From contig DCIC01000069.1 in the NCBI GenBank assembly GCA_002315825.1, positions 1-5,800 on the forward strand: a stretch of 5,800 nucleotides of DNA, in the 5' to 3' direction. The stretch is from Bacteroidales bacterium UBA1736. Lineage in GTDB: Bacteria; Bacteroidota; Bacteroidia; Bacteroidales; UBA932. Each line of letters opens with the position of its first letter. Position 1 is the stretch's first letter. The notes beneath the pieces are model-generated. The model saw nothing but the letters and a program-made list of their open reading frames with translations, searched no databases and was not told the origin of the DNA. The position numbers and the translations under genes were made by a program. Shown here piece by piece: positions 1 to 5,800 of the stretch.

Positions 1-34
1 TATATTGTGTATCTTTAGCGAAACATTCAGCATA

Positions 35-958
35 GTGGAAAAGAAATTGATTGCAATTTGTATTGCGACATACAAAAGACAGGAGCTCCTAGGAAAATTG
101 CTCAGCTCAATATTCGATCAAGAGGTATCGGACCTTTTTCCATATGAAGTATCGGTATTGATATGTGACAATGACGTAACCTTGTCTGCTAATCCTGTGT
201 TTGAGGATTGCTTGCATTTTTCAAGACCAATGTGGATGAAGGATTTGGAATATCTCAGTTGCGCTGAAAAAGGTCTTGTGAATGTAAGGAATTGCCTTGT
301 TGAATGTGCCCTGAAGAGAAATGCGGACTTTGTCCTATTCGTGGATGATGATGAGTATGTATCGCGGAAGTGGTTGACAAACATTATGAAAACATATGAA
401 ATGTTTCCCTCTGATGCGGTCATTGGACCTGTGCTTGCATATTTTGAGAAGGAGATTCCAAAGACGCTGTCAAAGTATTTTGAACGTAATATTAATGAGG
501 ACGGCAGTAAGTGTGATTCGCTCATTACCTGGAATACTCTTATTCCAGTAAAGATATTCCGTGATTGGGGGTTGAGATTTGACAGCCGCTTCAATCTTTC
601 CGGAGGAGAGGATTCCTATCTTGGTATCCAGATTCTTCAAGCCGGGGGGAGAATGGTCTATTGTGCTGATGCACTTGCATATGAAATGATTCCCGAGGCT
701 AGAATGAACCTTAGATGGGTTCTGACACGAAATGCACGGACATCCGCTACCTGGCTTGTGCAAAGAATGGAAATAAAGAGGGCGGAAAGCATATTGTACG
801 CGTTTGCCAAGATTGCAGGTCTTTTGTGTCTTGCTATCGCTACTTCTCCTCTACTTTTTACTTCGGGACGTCATAAGTACGATAGCCCGGTTTATTTTGC
901 AAAATGTTATGGCACACTGAAGGGATTTTGTGGCGTATCAATAAAGGAGTATAAATGA
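35..958 (+). CDS. Family 2 glycosyltransferase, ExoM-like (5' end uncertain)
   Basis: Probable cytoplasmic GT-A glycosyltransferase that adds a sugar from a nucleotide-sugar donor to a lipid-linked repeat unit; donor and acceptor cannot be read from sequence. Counting from the GTG at 35 (307 aa), the protein opens with the beta-strand and ATYKR motif (11-15), followed by ICDND (43-47), GLVNVRN (80-86, the usual GxxxxRN element), a metal-binding DDDE (D104-E107) and GGED (190-193), which probably carries the catalytic base. A hydrophobic stretch at about 254-275 may attach it to the membrane. The pattern and length resemble ExoM-type enzymes of exopolysaccharide synthesis. The start is uncertain. 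The frame is open to the left edge and also has a TTG at 5. I prefer GTG 35 because it gives MEKKLIAICIATYKR, the normal distance to the first strand, but no clear ribosome binding site precedes it and the true start could lie outside the window. The GT4 gene follows after 17 bases, so the two are probably co-transcribed. Confidence 0.85.
   Translation: MEKKLIAICIATYKRQELLGKLLSSIFDQEVSDLFPYEVSVLICDNDVTLSANPVFEDCLHFSRPMWMKDLEYLSCAEKGLVNVRNCLVECALKRNADFVLFVDDDEYVSRKWLTNIMKTYEMFPSDAVIGPVLAYFEKEIPKTLSKYFERNINEDGSKCDSLITWNTLIPVKIFRDWGLRFDSRFNLSGGEDSYLGIQILQAGGRMVYCADALAYEMIPEARMNLRWVLTRNARTSATWLVQRMEIKRAESILYAFAKIAGLLCLAIATSPLLFTSGRHKYDSPVYFAKCYGTLKGFCGVSIKEYK
943..949 (+). promoter_or_regulatory. 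Shine-Dalgarno-like AAAGGAG before the GT4 gene
   Basis: AAAGGAG lies inside the last codons of the family 2 glycosyltransferase gene. It is five bases upstream of an ATG at 955 that overlaps the TGA stop as ATGA. That ATG reads only two codons before TAG. The preferred GT4 start at 976 lies 26 bases beyond the motif, too far for normal direct pairing. The motif may therefore act through termination and re-initiation, or may be a relic of an earlier start. Confidence 0.45.
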
Positions 959-963
959 ATTAG
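955..963 (+). other. Two-codon ORF (ATG AAT TAG) between the glycosyltransferase genes
   Basis: An ATG at 955 overlaps the TGA stop of the upstream gene as ATGA, has AAAGGAG at a good distance, and ends after AAT at TAG 961-963. It is in the same frame as the GT4 coding sequence, since 955 to 976 is seven codons. It could be a re-initiation minicistron, or the old GT4 start cut off by a nonsense change at codon 3. The reading is direct; the function is inference. Confidence 0.35.
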
Positions 964-975
964 TTTGTGATAGCC

Positions 976-2088
976 ATGAACAAATTACTTGTTTTCCATC
1001 CTGAGATTGCCCCGTATCGTGTTGATTTCTTCAATGGATTATTCGCAAGATTTGATGCCAGGCTATGTTTCTTCTTTAGAAATGTAAGGAATCAGACCTT
1101 TGACTCTCGCAAGATCGAATCTCGGTTTCATTTCGAGCCTGTTTACTATGTGCGGGAAGAAATGGGGCTGATTCGGTGGATGATGGCGATATGGCGCGAA
1201 TTGTCTGCCAACAAGCCTGATATGGTTTTTGTTATGGAATATGGCTTGGTTACCTTAATCTCAATAATCCATAGATTGGTCACAGGCGGAAAGTATAAGA
1301 TTGTCAGTATGGTTGATGACAGCTATGATATGGTGGCCAATAACAAGCAGTTTACCAGAAGGCATAGACTCGGGATGAAAATAGAGGCAAAATGGATAGA
1401 TGAGATAATCAATGTAGATGCTTCTGCTGCGGAGTGGTATCGTCTTCATTTCGGGAAGGGGCTTTATTTCCCGATAATATATGATGAGGTGTTGGCCAAA
1501 GAACGGCAGAAACGGGTGCTTCCCATAAGCGAGCGGCTCATTTGTGAGTATGGATTGGAAGGTCGGAAGGTCCTTATCTTTGTCGGGAGACTCTCTCCTG
1601 TAAAGAATATTGAAACCGCTGTCAGGGCTTTTATTTCGGCGGATATCCCTGACTCCTCTTTTGTTATTGTCGGTTCCGGAGAAAGCGAGTATGAATTGAA
1701 AGAGGCGGCAATGGGTTGTGACAATATTATTTTTGCCGGCAGATATGATGGCGATGAATTGTACGCCTGGTACAATATCGCCAATGTGTTAGTATTGCCA
1801 AGTATCAGGGAGCCTTTCGGGGCCGTTGTTTCTGAGGCTCTGGTCTCAGGTTGTAGTGCCATTGTCAGTGATGTGGCGGGGAGCAGCTGCCTTGTAGAAA
1901 ACGGAGTGAATGGCTTTGTGGTAAATCCTTTGGCTGAAGAGGAGTATATTGATCGAATGAAAGCATTATTTGCTGGAGAAACTCCTCTGAGGTGTCCACT
2001 TTATGTCAGGCCAAGCAGGTTGGCGGTGAGTTTCTCTGAGCGGATGGAAAAACTGACTCAGACCTTGAATTCTATGATTCAATCCTGA
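976..2088 (+). CDS. Family 4 glycosyltransferase (GT-B fold)
   Basis: Complete 370-aa cytoplasmic, retaining-type glycosyltransferase that presumably adds one sugar to the lipid-linked repeat unit; the specificity is not predictable. The N-terminal acceptor domain opens with FHPEIAPYRVDFFNGL (about 7-22), a common opening for this family. The C-terminal donor-binding domain begins near 195 and shows FVGRLSPVKN (202-211, the GR..K phosphate-binding region), GSGES (234-238) and the EX7E motif (E279 and E287 in EPFGAVVSEALVSG). It then has DVAG (299-302) and ENGVNGFVV (308-316). Length is normal for the family. I chose ATG 976 because it puts the first beta-strand directly after the start. A GTG at 967 would add three residues, and the in-frame ATG at 955 is cut off by TAG 961-963. 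The 3' end overlaps the convergent WecA-like gene by 10 bases. Confidence 0.93.
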   Translation: MNKLLVFHPEIAPYRVDFFNGLFARFDARLCFFFRNVRNQTFDSRKIESRFHFEPVYYVREEMGLIRWMMAIWRELSANKPDMVFVMEYGLVTLISIIHRLVTGGKYKIVSMVDDSYDMVANNKQFTRRHRLGMKIEAKWIDEIINVDASAAEWYRLHFGKGLYFPIIYDEVLAKERQKRVLPISERLICEYGLEGRKVLIFVGRLSPVKNIETAVRAFISADIPDSSFVIVGSGESEYELKEAAMGCDNIIFAGRYDGDELYAWYNIANVLVLPSIREPFGAVVSEALVSGCSAIVSDVAGSSCLVENGVNGFVVNPLAEEEYIDRMKALFAGETPLRCPLYVRPSRLAVSFSERMEKLTQTLNSMIQS

Positions 2089-3191
2089 TGTTGAGGCCTT
2101 TTCTGACTGCGTGTTCTGCGCTCGGATAATCTTATTGTGATAAGCAGGAAGATGATGCCGGACAAGAATACAGTGGTCAGTTGAATATTGGCATCGGCCC
2201 CGGTCGCGTATGAAACAAACCAGAGGGCTAATACCATTGCGTTCAGGCAAATCTCTGTTATCGTAGTCTGTATGTGTGATAACCCTGAGTTAAGAAGGTA
2301 ATGGTGGAGGTGTATCCGGTCAGCGTGGAATGGAGATGTTCCGTGAGCTATTCGTGTAATCATAACTCTGAGGGTGTCAAATACAGGCACACTCAAAGTG
2401 GCGAGACAGAAAGAGGCCAGACTGAATCGGCTCGGATCCGTGATGAATCCATAATATTCCAATCCTCGTCCTTTCAAAATATCCAATACAATGGCTGATA
2501 TCGCGATTCCAATCATCAAGGCACCGCCATCCCCAATGAACATTTTTTTCTCCTTTCCAAAGACGTTGAAAAAAAAGAAAGGAACCAATGCTCCTGCACA
2601 AATGGTGGCCAAAGCGCAGTAGGTGTATTCGTGAGCGAGAAACAGGAAAATGGCAAATACTCCGAAAATGAAGATACTCATACCGGAGCTCAGTCCGTCA
2701 ACTCCGTCAATCAGATTGATGGCGTTGATTATTCCGACCATCCCTATCACACTTACGACAATTGCCCATACAAGAGGAAGTCTGTCTATGCCGAACAGAC
2801 CATTTGCCGTCATCATTACATTATGAGTTCCATATATTACGAGGATGCATACGACTATCTCTACAATGAATTTCTGCCTGGCACTGATGTCAAGGATATC
2901 GTCGATTGTGCCCAGATAGAGCATAATCATCATTGCGCAGACCGAGGAGAATAAATTGACATCTCCGAAATTGGTCTTGAAAATACTCAGGGATACCACA
3001 ATGCTGAAGAATACAGCAATCCCTCCAATTACCGGGACGGGCTGCTTCTGCAGTTTCCGCGCATTTGGGTTGTCCATCAGGCCCTTAAGTTTTGCGATTC
3101 TGAGAATGGACGGAAATATAATGAAGCTCATCAGAATCGAAATGGCGAAAAGAATTGCCATTAGAAATATAGGCCTGTCAATGTGGAACAT
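2079..3191 (-). CDS. WecA/TagO-type undecaprenyl-phosphate sugar-1-phosphate transferase
   Basis: Complete 370-aa polytopic inner-membrane enzyme of the MraY/WecA superfamily. Members move a sugar-1-phosphate, often GlcNAc or another N-acetylhexosamine, from UDP-sugar to undecaprenyl phosphate, which starts a glycan repeat unit. About ten or eleven hydrophobic segments are visible. Family motifs appear in order: DNPNARKLQKQPVPVIGG (40-57), GTIDDILD (94-101, with the DD pair at 97-98), NAINLIDGVDGLSSG (156-170), MFIGDGG (217-223, with D221), and HADRIHLHHYL (289-299). The last motif favours the WecA/TagO branch over MraY. The C-terminal tail is short and basic. The ATG shares one base with the Wzz stop codon (TAATG) and has AAGGAGGG six bases upstream, so translational coupling is likely. 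It is the last gene of the minus-strand run. The name wecA is not assigned because the sugar is unknown. Confidence 0.94.
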   Translation of the reverse strand: MFHIDRPIFLMAILFAISILMSFIIFPSILRIAKLKGLMDNPNARKLQKQPVPVIGGIAVFFSIVVSLSIFKTNFGDVNLFSSVCAMMIMLYLGTIDDILDISARQKFIVEIVVCILVIYGTHNVMMTANGLFGIDRLPLVWAIVVSVIGMVGIINAINLIDGVDGLSSGMSIFIFGVFAIFLFLAHEYTYCALATICAGALVPFFFFNVFGKEKKMFIGDGGALMIGIAISAIVLDILKGRGLEYYGFITDPSRFSLASFCLATLSVPVFDTLRVMITRIAHGTSPFHADRIHLHHYLLNSGLSHIQTTITEICLNAMVLALWFVSYATGADANIQLTTVFLSGIIFLLITIRLSERRTRSQKRPQHQD

Positions 3192-4249
3192 TATTTTCCC
3201 TCCTTATCGTCTTCTTCTTTCCGATATCGGAACAGGACAAATACCATACCTGCGCAGATGCCGAAAAAGCCAAATGAAACTGCTGTTTTCTTTCTTGAAT
3301 TTGCGGATTTGAGAGGAACGGAAGGTGGTATCAATTCTGCGAAAACCGGGGTCTCCTGCTGTACCTTGGCTTTTGCCAGCTGCAATTGCTGAGCATTGGA
3401 GTTGTAGAGCTGATATTTCAATTCCGCCTCATCTTTCAATCGTTCGCTTTCGATCATACTGCTGCGAAGGGATACTCCCTGATGCGAATCAGAGTAGTTG
3501 GAATAGGCCTGAAGAGCTTGATAATAGTCTGACTGAGACTCCTCGTAGAGGGTCTCGTAATAAGCACAGTCTTTTTTTGCCTTTTCTGTGCGGTAATTGG
3601 TGACGTATTCTTCCAGCTTTTCGTTTATCGCTTTTGCTACCGTCGCGCAGACAACAGCATCCTGCATTGTAACGCTGATGTCCATACACATTGTCTTTTT
3701 GTCAACGGAAGCGTTGATCTGCTGCCCCAGCATTCTTATCACTCTTCCTTGTTCCTTGGTGAAATGGAATGGGTCGACCTTTGTGCCATCGCTTTGAGGT
3801 ATCTCCTCTTTGGAAACGTGGCCCTGCTTGATCAAGAGATAATCGTACAGAGAAGAGGTGACTGAATCGTCCTTTTCGGAATAAGTCACCTGGACGTCAA
3901 ACAATTCCGCCAGAAATGCCGGGGAATCAAGGATGTCGGGATAAACCATAGGGTAAACAGCGTCGGTGGTCCCCAGCATTGTTGAAGACAGACCGACCAG
4001 AGATGCGAGTGAGGACATTCTGCTGGTGGCTGTGGATGACAGCTCCGGGGCGAGCTTGGTCGATACGACGTATTTGCGTGGAGAGCATATCGCAAACACA
4101 CAGCCTAGAATGAAGGCTCCGACACCCCACAAGAATATGGCTTTCCAATGTCTGAACAGTATCCTATAGTACTTGCCTATATCAATGATCCGGAGGTCAG
4201 GGATGAGGCTGTCATCTTCGACGGCGTTCGTCTTGTTTTGATTCTCCAT
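3191..4249 (-). CDS. Wzz-type polysaccharide chain-length determinant
   Basis: Complete 352-aa inner-membrane polysaccharide co-polymerase that probably sets polymer length together with a Wzy polymerase. It has the standard topology: a short cytoplasmic N-terminus, a first membrane helix at about 37-55, a large periplasmic domain, and a second helix at about 322-340 with a charged cytoplasmic tail ending DDKEGK. The segment before the second helix, PVFAELIPPSVPLK (301-314), is the proline-rich element typical of Wzz. Residues about 200-300 are rich in E, K, Q and A and look like coiled coil. The stretch DAVYPMVYPDIL (96-107) resembles Bacteroidota members as I remember them. No Walker motifs or tyrosine cluster follow, so it is not a Wzc-type kinase fusion. 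The frame extends upstream to an ATG at 4327, but that would overlap the export gene by 76 bases. The ATG at 4249 starts two bases after the export gene's stop and is preferred. Confidence 0.93.
   Translation of the reverse strand: MENQNKTNAVEDDSLIPDLRIIDIGKYYRILFRHWKAIFLWGVGAFILGCVFAICSPRKYVVSTKLAPELSSTATSRMSSLASLVGLSSTMLGTTDAVYPMVYPDILDSPAFLAELFDVQVTYSEKDDSVTSSLYDYLLIKQGHVSKEEIPQSDGTKVDPFHFTKEQGRVIRMLGQQINASVDKKTMCMDISVTMQDAVVCATVAKAINEKLEEYVTNYRTEKAKKDCAYYETLYEESQSDYYQALQAYSNYSDSHQGVSLRSSMIESERLKDEAELKYQLYNSNAQQLQLAKAKVQQETPVFAELIPPSVPLKSANSRKKTAVSFGFFGICAGMVFVLFRYRKEEDDKEGK
3198..3205 (-). promoter_or_regulatory. Ribosome binding site of the WecA-like gene
   Basis: AAGGAGGG on the minus strand ends six bases before the ATG at 3191 and lies within the last codons of the Wzz gene (K-E-G). 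Together with the one-base TAATG overlap it fixes the start of the WecA-like gene. The match could partly reflect ordinary Lys-Glu codons, but the spacing is right. Confidence 0.6.
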
Positions 4250-4251
4250 AC

Positions 4252-5800
4252 TTATTTTTTCAAAAGGTTGGAAATGGTTGCAATCATTGTTGTCAGAGAT
4301 GCGGCTGTGGTACCGATGCCGAGCCATTCTCCGACAGTCATCTTATGTCGTTCGGCGCGTGCAGGAACGACGATATCGCATCCGGGCTCGACCTTAGCAT
4401 TCATACCCCTGCTCATCTTTCCGTTCATATATGCGACATACACTTTGGATTTTCTCGCATCGTTGTTGAATCCTCCCGCCTGCGAGATGTAGAAGGAAAT
4501 CGGCTTGCCGGGGATGTAATTGACGGCATTGGGGCTGAATACTTCTCCCTGTATTCTCACTGTATTGGTCTCTGCGGGGACTACAAGCTCATCTCCGCTT
4601 GCGAGCACGAGGTCGTATTCGCTGCCCGGGAAGGCAATGGCTTTATCCAGGTTGATACCGACGTTGAAGGTCTCCTCCATAGCCATTTGATTGATATTGA
4701 GACTGTCAGCTTCTGTTTCCGCTGTCTTCATAAGATTCTTTCTGGCTTCCATCTCAGCATTGGTAAATTTTCTCTTGAGTATGGCACCTTTGACGTATGC
4801 GTTGGGGGTGTTCCCTCCGGCGCGTTTAAAGAGGCTGGAAAGTCTTTCATTGTTGGAAATCAAAGTGTATTCTCCGGGGAAAGTCACTTCGCCCGAAACC
4901 AGCACTTGCTTCTGCGCCACGTAGGTGGGGCTCTTTCTGACTGAAACTATATCAAAGGGCTTGAGAGTAAAGTCAGGACTTCCTTCCAACAAAAGGCCCT
5001 CGTGAATGGTGAAGGAGAATACCTCTGCGAGGGTCTCACTCGCTTCCGTACTGTTGGAAACATCAATCCTCCTGGATACGTCAACGCGAGCGGTGGACGC
5101 TCCGTTGTCCAATCCACCTGCGAGCATTATCAAATCTTCGACACTCATCCCCTCGGCAAATTCGTATTCTCCGGGGTTGATGACGTATCCCGTGATGGTG
5201 AGATCGCCCTTGGGCTCCATCTCATTGACGTTTCCGACCATAATCAGATCGTTTTTCCTCAATATGATATCGTCGGCCTTGCCGCTCATAATCGCGCCGA
5301 TGGCAACGGATTTGAGTTCCATCGATCTGTCGGGCTTCTCTCTTAGAATCTGGGCCCTTGAGAGGAAAGAGTCATCAAGAAGGCCGCCGGCGTGTTCAAC
5401 CAGCTGGCGAAGCGTGGCGATTTCTCCGCCCAGAGCATATACGCCCGGCCTGAGGACGGATCCCTGGATTTCTGCCTTATTGTCAAACAGATCTTCCTGC
5501 TGATTGGTCAGAGCCTCAACTTTATCTCCATCCTGCATCCCGAATGACGCAAAATCGGTGCTTGCAATTGTGAAGACCTTTCCTCCGATGCCATTCCTTC
5601 TTTGGATAGTAAGCTCTGATGGATTAGCGTCGAAAGCAAAGCCTCCGGCATATTCAATGACCTTTCCGACGCTCTCTCCGGGTACGGATTCGTAATACAT
5701 CGGCCTTTTGACACCTCCGGTCACTTCGACAAGGGCGGCATAAGGCGGTACTATGATGGCGTCATTGTCTTTTAGGGAGATATTGCCCTCGTTGGATCCG
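4252..5800 (-). CDS. Wza-like polysaccharide export protein with SLBB repeats (N-terminus beyond the window)
   Basis: The C-terminal 515 codons of an outer-membrane polysaccharide exporter. The reading frame is open to the right edge, so the GTG at 5724 is not the start. Five SLBB-like (beta-grasp) units can be seen from the recurring pattern V.G.V..PG.Y followed by an AGG: about 5635-5724, 5380-5475, 5110-5205, 4810-4908 and 4471-4569. Most are preceded by a D-I-V-V-P or D-L-I-M-V type strand. A charged helical insert lies between the fourth and fifth units (about 4615-4767). The protein ends in a glycine/alanine-rich hydrophobic helix (about 4261-4335) and a KK tail, possibly matching the C-terminal pore-forming helix of Wza. 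The Poly_export domain and the signal or lipoprotein peptide would lie outside the window. The stop codon is two bases before the Wzz start, so the genes are almost certainly in one operon. Large multi-SLBB exporters of this style are common in Bacteroidota. Confidence 0.92.
   Translation of the reverse strand, partial: GSNEGNISLKDNDAIIVPPYAALVEVTGGVKRPMYYESVPGESVGKVIEYAGGFAFDANPSELTIQRRNGIGGKVFTIASTDFASFGMQDGDKVEALTNQQEDLFDNKAEIQGSVLRPGVYALGGEIATLRQLVEHAGGLLDDSFLSRAQILREKPDRSMELKSVAIGAIMSGKADDIILRKNDLIMVGNVNEMEPKGDLTITGYVINPGEYEFAEGMSVEDLIMLAGGLDNGASTARVDVSRRIDVSNSTEASETLAEVFSFTIHEGLLLEGSPDFTLKPFDIVSVRKSPTYVAQKQVLVSGEVTFPGEYTLISNNERLSSLFKRAGGNTPNAYVKGAILKRKFTNAEMEARKNLMKTAETEADSLNINQMAMEETFNVGINLDKAIAFPGSEYDLVLASGDELVVPAETNTVRIQGEVFSPNAVNYIPGKPISFYISQAGGFNNDARKSKVYVAYMNGKMSRGMNAKVEPGCDIVVPARAERHKMTVGEWLGIGTTAASLTTMIATISNLLKK

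Noticed and set aside
118..763. Minus-strand open frames opposite the family 2 glycosyltransferase
   Set aside because: The plus-strand protein has a full set of GT2 motifs; the minus-strand products are low-complexity shadows.
281..1092. Identical 12-mer AATGTAAGGAAT at 281-292 and 1081-1092, encoding N-V-R-N in both glycosyltransferases
   Set aside because: A 12-base match is expected about once by chance in a window this size, and the two proteins have different folds; no evidence of recombination or a regulatory repeat.
2065..2082. Perfect 6-bp inverted repeat with a 6-base loop at the convergent gene ends, as a possible bidirectional terminator
   Set aside because: The stem is short and AT-rich, no run of T follows it on either strand, and it lies within coding sequence; not enough to call a terminator.
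2631..3312. Open frames on the plus strand opposite the WecA-like gene (2631-2954 and 2956-3312)
   Set aside because: They are antisense to a gene with all WecA-family motifs, show no domain signals and have no ribosome binding site of note.
4250..4327. N-terminal extension of the Wzz frame to an ATG at 4327
   Set aside because: It would overlap the export gene by 76 bases and adds an arginine/histidine-rich stretch not expected in Wzz; the ATG at 4249 fits the operon spacing.
5006..5503. Long open frame (165 codons) on the plus strand opposite the export gene
   Set aside because: The opposite strand encodes clear SLBB repeats. The plus-strand product is serine/leucine-rich with no recognisable motif, as expected for an antisense shadow.
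1..5800. CRISPR arrays, tRNA or rRNA genes, insertion sequences, and invertible-promoter inverted repeats of the Bacteroides capsule type
   Set aside because: I looked for these and saw none. Coding sequence covers nearly the whole window, and the promoter regions of both gene blocks lie outside it.

Overview
The window looks like part of a surface-polysaccharide (capsule, exopolysaccharide or O-antigen) locus from a member of the Bacteroidota, probably Bacteroidales. I base this on the style of the export protein (many SLBB units, with a helical insert before the last one), on the chain-length regulator (a Wzz with no kinase domain and a DAVYPxxYPDIL-type periplasmic stretch), and on the sparse Shine-Dalgarno signals. 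It is a judgement from remembered family features, not a database match, and the genus cannot be named.

Layout. The left part (about 1-2088, plus strand) holds two glycosyltransferase genes in tandem: an ExoM-like family 2 (GT-A) enzyme whose 5' end lies at or beyond the left edge, then a complete family 4 (GT-B) enzyme. The right part (2079-5800, minus strand) is a tightly packed three-gene run. In transcription order it contains a Wza-like SLBB polysaccharide export protein (5' end beyond the right edge), a Wzz-type chain-length determinant, and a WecA/TagO-type polyprenyl-phosphate sugar-1-phosphate transferase. The two groups converge, and the GT4 and WecA-like genes overlap by 10 bp at their 3' ends. 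There is no non-coding stretch longer than about 35 bases, so almost all regulation must lie outside the window.

How the genes fit together (inference from families). The WecA-like enzyme would load the first sugar-1-phosphate onto undecaprenyl phosphate at the inner membrane. The two cytoplasmic glycosyltransferases would extend the lipid-linked repeat unit. Wzz would set chain length during polymerisation, and the SLBB protein would carry the polymer through the periplasm and outer membrane. The flippase (Wzx) and polymerase (Wzy) needed for this scheme are not in the window and presumably lie nearby.

Nothing here looks like a new kind of system. The points most worth a second look are the start region of the GT4 gene, where an ATG placed for a good ribosome binding site is followed two codons later by an in-frame TAG; the overlapping convergent 3' ends; and an apparent difference in base composition between the glycosyltransferase genes and the export gene.
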